Assembly (NCBI GenBank): GCA_964467255.1
Contig: CAYXPR010000008.1
Span: 1-64,000 of the forward strand
Direction of reading: 5' to 3'
Source: CAYXPR01 sp964467255
GTDB lineage: Bacteria > Pseudomonadota > Alphaproteobacteria > Rickettsiales > RGZB01
DNA: 64,000 bases
The notes below the pieces were generated by a model. That model worked only from the letters and a program-made list of their open reading frames with translations. It did not search any database and was not told where the DNA came from. The translations under genes and the position numbers were made by a program. Within the stretch, counting starts at the first letter, position 1, and each line of letters begins with the position of its first letter. Positions 60,953-64,000 of the stretch are shown here, in pieces.

Positions 60953-62044
60953 GTGAGCAGAAAAATCCGCATCGCCATCGTGGACGAGTCCGCGCGCGCG
61001 CGCGGGTTCATCGCGAGCGCCTTGCAGGAAGAAACAGGCGCCGAGGTGGTGGCCTCGGTTACTAGTGCAGATCAGGTGCCTTCCGGCGCTACGGCGCCAG
61101 ACCTTGTGTTTATCGATGTATCGGCCGCCAGCGGACTTGAGGCGCTCACGAAACTGGGCAGCACCTTGCCAAATGCAAAAGCGATTGCGCTGGCAGGAAA
61201 CTCCGAGGCAGGTATACAAGCAATGGTGAAGGCGATGCAGCGTGGTGCGGCAGACTGTATGATTAAGATTCTGCCAACCGAGCATGTCGAAAAATCCAAA
61301 GTTTTTTTACGCGACATTAAAACAAAAGTAAGTGCATTTGTGGCGAATGCAGGGATTGTTGCACCGGCACCGAATGCAGAGGTTTCATCTAAAAAAAGCG
61401 CTGCGCAAGAGCCTGATCTCAAACTCAGTTTTCAGCCTAAACCCGTCATGTTTTTACCGAAGGCACTTGCCATTGCTTCCTCCACCGGCGGGCCTAAATC
61501 ACTCGTCAGCGTATTTGAAAAACTAAAGAGCAGGAAATTTTCGATTCCAGTGTTTGTAACGCAGCACATGCCAAAAGATTTTACCAAACATTTTGCCAAA
61601 CAGTTAGAAGAAGCCATTGGTATTCCTGTGGCGGAAGGCGTGGATGGTCAAGTGGTGGCACCAGGGCATGTGTATGTTGCGCCCGGTGATTATCACATGC
61701 AGGTGGAGAAAAATGCAGCCGGTGCCGTGGTGATTCGCCTGAACCAGAACCCGCCAGAAAATTTCTGCCGCCCTGCGGCAGACCCGATGATTCGAAGCCT
61801 CGTGGAAACCTATGGCGGCCACGGCGTGTTACTGGCGGTGCTAACGGGTATGGGTTCTGACGGGCAGAAGGGTGCAGAAATATTGGTGAAAGAAGGTGGC
61901 CTTGTGATTGCGCAGGATAAAGCCACCAGCGTGGTGTGGGGCATGCCCGGTGCGGTGGCAATGGCAGGGCTAACGCATAAACTCTACCCGCTTGACGACA
62001 TCCATTTTGGCATTATTGAGCATAGCTCAGGCAGGATTGCATGA
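60953..62044 (+). CDS. cheB: Chemotaxis methylesterase CheB
   Basis: CheB removes methyl groups from receptors or deamidates them. The GTG start at 60953 abuts the cheY stop. The 363-residue protein has an N-terminal receiver that is diverged: VDES in place of VDDS, and the phospho-Asp in VFIDVSAASG without the usual MPxMDG loop; Lys (MIKI) is kept. The C-terminal methylesterase is intact: Ser in IASSTGGPKSL, His in VTQHMPKDF and Asp in TGMGSDGQKGAE. It overlaps cheR by 4 nt. Confidence 0.96.
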   Translation: MSRKIRIAIVDESARARGFIASALQEETGAEVVASVTSADQVPSGATAPDLVFIDVSAASGLEALTKLGSTLPNAKAIALAGNSEAGIQAMVKAMQRGAADCMIKILPTEHVEKSKVFLRDIKTKVSAFVANAGIVAPAPNAEVSSKKSAAQEPDLKLSFQPKPVMFLPKALAIASSTGGPKSLVSVFEKLKSRKFSIPVFVTQHMPKDFTKHFAKQLEEAIGIPVAEGVDGQVVAPGHVYVAPGDYHMQVEKNAAGAVVIRLNQNPPENFCRPAADPMIRSLVETYGGHGVLLAVLTGMGSDGQKGAEILVKEGGLVIAQDKATSVVWGMPGAVAMAGLTHKLYPLDDIHFGIIEHSSGRIA

Positions 62045-62871
62045 CGGAAAAAGCCCTGCCACAGGACATGCAGTTTTTGCGCGAGCTGGTGAAAAAAAAC
62101 TCCGGTATTTATCTGACCGAAGATAAAGATTACCTGCTGGAAACACGCCTGCTGCCGCTGCTACGCAAACTGAATCTTACCACGCTGGGTGAGTTGGTGA
62201 CCAAACTGAAGTCGAACCTGGATAAAAATATTGTTGCAGAAATCGTGGATGCGATGACCACGAACGAAACCTCTTTCTTCCGCGACCTTCGCCCCTTTAA
62301 CGTGATGCGCGACGTGATGTTTCCGGAAATTATTGCGAAGAAAAAACCGGGTGAAACGATACGTATTCTTTCGGCGGCGTGCTCCTCAGGGCAGGAAGCC
62401 TACTCTATTGCCCTCATGATTCTAGAGAATCAGACAAAATGGAATGGCGCTAAATTCAGTATCCATGGCGTGGATATCGATAACACTATTCTTACCAAGG
62501 CGCGCGATGGGCTATACACGCAATTTGAAGTGCAGCGTGGCTTGCCGATTACGATGATGCTGAAATATTTTACGCAGGAAGACGAACGCTGGCGCATGAA
62601 GCCGGAAGTGAAACAGATGGTAAGTTTTTCACAAGGTAACCTGATGGAAAAAAGCATCAGCGGTGGGCCGTTTGATATTGTGCTGTGCCGCAACGTGCTG
62701 ATTTATTTTGAGGAAGCGCTGAAGAAACAAGTTATTGCCAGCCTGCTGATGAACTTGCGCCCCGAAGGGTTTTTCATTATCGGCGCATCAGAAAGCGGCT
62801 TCGGCCTGAACAGCGACATCCAGAACTTCGGTGAAGTGTCGGGCATTTTCCGCTATCAGCCGAAGAAATAA
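62041..62871 (+). CDS. cheR: Chemotaxis methyltransferase CheR
   Basis: CheR methylates receptor glutamates with SAM. The 276-residue protein has the N-terminal helical domain (LVKKNSGIYLTEDKDYLLETRL) and the linker with TNETSFFRDLRPF. The SAM-binding fold follows (IRILSAACSSGQEAYSIAL and FDIVLCRNVLIYF). It ends the cheAWYBR operon. No methyl-accepting receptor or cheD gene is in the window. Confidence 0.97.
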   Translation: MTEKALPQDMQFLRELVKKNSGIYLTEDKDYLLETRLLPLLRKLNLTTLGELVTKLKSNLDKNIVAEIVDAMTTNETSFFRDLRPFNVMRDVMFPEIIAKKKPGETIRILSAACSSGQEAYSIALMILENQTKWNGAKFSIHGVDIDNTILTKARDGLYTQFEVQRGLPITMMLKYFTQEDERWRMKPEVKQMVSFSQGNLMEKSISGGPFDIVLCRNVLIYFEEALKKQVIASLLMNLRPEGFFIIGASESGFGLNSDIQNFGEVSGIFRYQPKK

Positions 62872-64000
62872 TTAGCCACTGAGTTTCTGTTTTAAGATGT
62901 CATTCACTATCGCGGGGTTGCCTTTGCCCTGCATGGCTTTCATCACCTGACCCACAAAGAAGCCAAACATCTTATCCTTACCGCTGCGGTATTCGGCCAC
63001 TTTATCGGCATTGGCGGCGATGATTTCATCAATCACTTTTTCAATCGCGCCCGTATCAGTCACCTGCTTCATGCCTTTTTCTTCCACGATGGCAGCGGCG
63101 TCTTTGCCGGTTTCCATCATGATGTCGAGCACGTCTTTGGCGATTTTTCCGCTGATGGTGTTGTCGGTAATCAGTGCCAAGAGCCCTGCCATTTTTTCAG
63201 CCGTGACGGGGGATTCGGTGATGTCCTTGCCGGATTTATTCAGGCGGCCGAACAGTTCGGCGGTAATCCAGTTCGCAGCGAGTTTAGGATCGTTATCATT
63301 GGCCACTCTTTCAAAAAACTCGGCGCTGGCTTGGTCTGCTACCAGTACGCTGGCATCATACGGTGAAAGGCCAAAATTTTCGATGTAGCGTTTCTTTTTG
63401 CCGTCGGGCAACTCCGGTAATGTTTTGCGGATGCTGTCCACAAAAGACTGCTCGAGCACAAGCGGGAGCAAGTCGGGGTCGGGGAAATAGCGGTAATCAT
63501 GCGCATCTTCTTTGCTGCGCATGGTGCGTGTTTCGCCGGTGTTGGCATCAAACAGGCGTGTTTCCTGCGCGATGTTTCCGCCGGTTTCCAAAATTTCGAC
63601 CTGACGTTTGGCTTCAAACTCAATCGCACGGATGATGTTGCGGATGGAGTTGAGATTTTTGATTTCGCAGCGCGTGCCATAGGGCGCGCCCGCTTTGCGT
63701 ACCGACACGTTGGCGTCGCAGCGCATGGAACCTTTTTCCATGTCGCCGTCGCACGTACCGAGGTAACGCACGATGGAGCGCAGTTTTTTCATGTATTCAG
63801 CAGCTTCTTCCGGCGCGCGCATGTCGGGCTCGCTCACTACTTCCATCAACGCAATGCCGGAGCGATTGAGGTCAATAAACGTGCTGTCGGGGCTTTGGTC
63901 GTGCATGGATTTACCGGCATCTTGCTCGAGGTGGATGCGGGTGACGCCGACTTTTTTCACCGTGCCGTCGGGCATATCAAGCAGCACTTCACCCTTGCCC
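62872..64000 (-). CDS. gatB: Asp-tRNA(Asn)/Glu-tRNA(Gln) amidotransferase subunit B, 5' end outside window
   Basis: GatB activates mischarged Glu-tRNA(Gln) or Asp-tRNA(Asn) for amidation within GatCAB. The visible 375 or so residues begin inside the cradle domain: VGVTRIHLEQDAGKSMHD, DLNRSGIALMEVVSEPDMR and MRCDANVSVRK are conserved internal motifs. The C-terminal YqeY-like tail ends in NPAIVNDILKQKLSG. The frame is open to the window edge, and about 100 N-terminal residues lie beyond it. It is convergent with cheR with no spacer. Confidence 0.97.
   Translation of the reverse strand, partial: GKGEVLLDMPDGTVKKVGVTRIHLEQDAGKSMHDQSPDSTFIDLNRSGIALMEVVSEPDMRAPEEAAEYMKKLRSIVRYLGTCDGDMEKGSMRCDANVSVRKAGAPYGTRCEIKNLNSIRNIIRAIEFEAKRQVEILETGGNIAQETRLFDANTGETRTMRSKEDAHDYRYFPDPDLLPLVLEQSFVDSIRKTLPELPDGKKKRYIENFGLSPYDASVLVADQASAEFFERVANDNDPKLAANWITAELFGRLNKSGKDITESPVTAEKMAGLLALITDNTISGKIAKDVLDIMMETGKDAAAIVEEKGMKQVTDTGAIEKVIDEIIAANADKVAEYRSGKDKMFGFFVGQVMKAMQGKGNPAIVNDILKQKLSG

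Overview
The window reads as a chromosomal stretch of an alphaproteobacterium with moderate GC (roughly low-to-mid 50s % by eye, not computed). Markers are the hemC-hemD-Mic60-hemY block, a ChpT phosphotransferase, perfect CtrA boxes (TTAA-N7-TTAA), the large 1,615-residue NAD glutamate dehydrogenase, a DUF2610 domain best known from Rickettsiales and relatives, HisZ, and a ZauP/ZapA/6S RNA/5-FTHF cyclo-ligase block. Amino-acid and pyrimidine synthesis genes plus chemotaxis genes argue for a free-living or facultative cell. A Micavibrio-like or deep-branching lineage is possible, but this is inference. No insertion sequence, prophage or CRISPR array was seen. A perfect 16-bp parS site at 13958-13973 suggests an origin-proximal location.

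Layout. 1-10 kb: end of an unknown gene, then minus-strand trxB, peroxiredoxin, an ELM1-family protein, a membrane protein, greA and carB-lipoprotein-carA. 10-14 kb: tolQ-tolR-tolA-tolB without pal, then a terminator and parS. 14-20 kb: a phytochelatin-synthase-like gene and tsaD (minus), then hemC-hemD-mic60-hemY (plus). 20-25 kb: a lipoprotein, a PCD/dipeptidase/methyltransferase operon, nfuA and hisZ. 24-33 kb: an RND pump, a Bax-inhibitor-1 protein, a ZauP-like coiled-coil protein, zapA, 6S RNA, the cyclo-ligase, a YmdB-type phosphoesterase and an EamA transporter. 33-37 kb: yebC, an LEA-like protein, ruvCAB, ybgC and a Cys-rich secreted protein. 37-45 kb: the giant GDH, cysQ, icd, a 16-bp tandem repeat and a fucose synthase. 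45-56 kb: an accessory-looking stretch with a 691-aa HExxH protein, tRNA-Gly, Trm112, a TPR/glycosyltransferase, a UbiH-type hydroxylase, a 772-aa unknown, a DUF2610 protein with a Pro/Gln repeat tail, modA, hisI, a 50-aa ORF and a CI/S24-type repressor. 56.5-63 kb: chpT and cheA-cheW-cheY-cheB-cheR. The window ends inside gatB.

The most unusual signal is regulatory. Four perfect TTAA-N7-TTAA boxes sit 16-73 nt upstream of start codons on the same (minus) strand: greA, the 691-aa HExxH protein, the 772-aa unknown and a 50-aa ORF. A near-match array with 11-nt spacing precedes cheA, and chpT lies beside it. This points to a cell-cycle (CckA-ChpT-CtrA) regulon that includes large proteins I cannot assign to a family.

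A second theme is rearrangement and insertion in conserved alphaproteobacterial blocks. tolQRAB lies about 23 kb from yebC-ruvCAB-ybgC, and a lipoprotein gene separates carA from carB. Two homologues of mitochondrial shaping factors, Mic60 and ELM1, occur within 14 kb.
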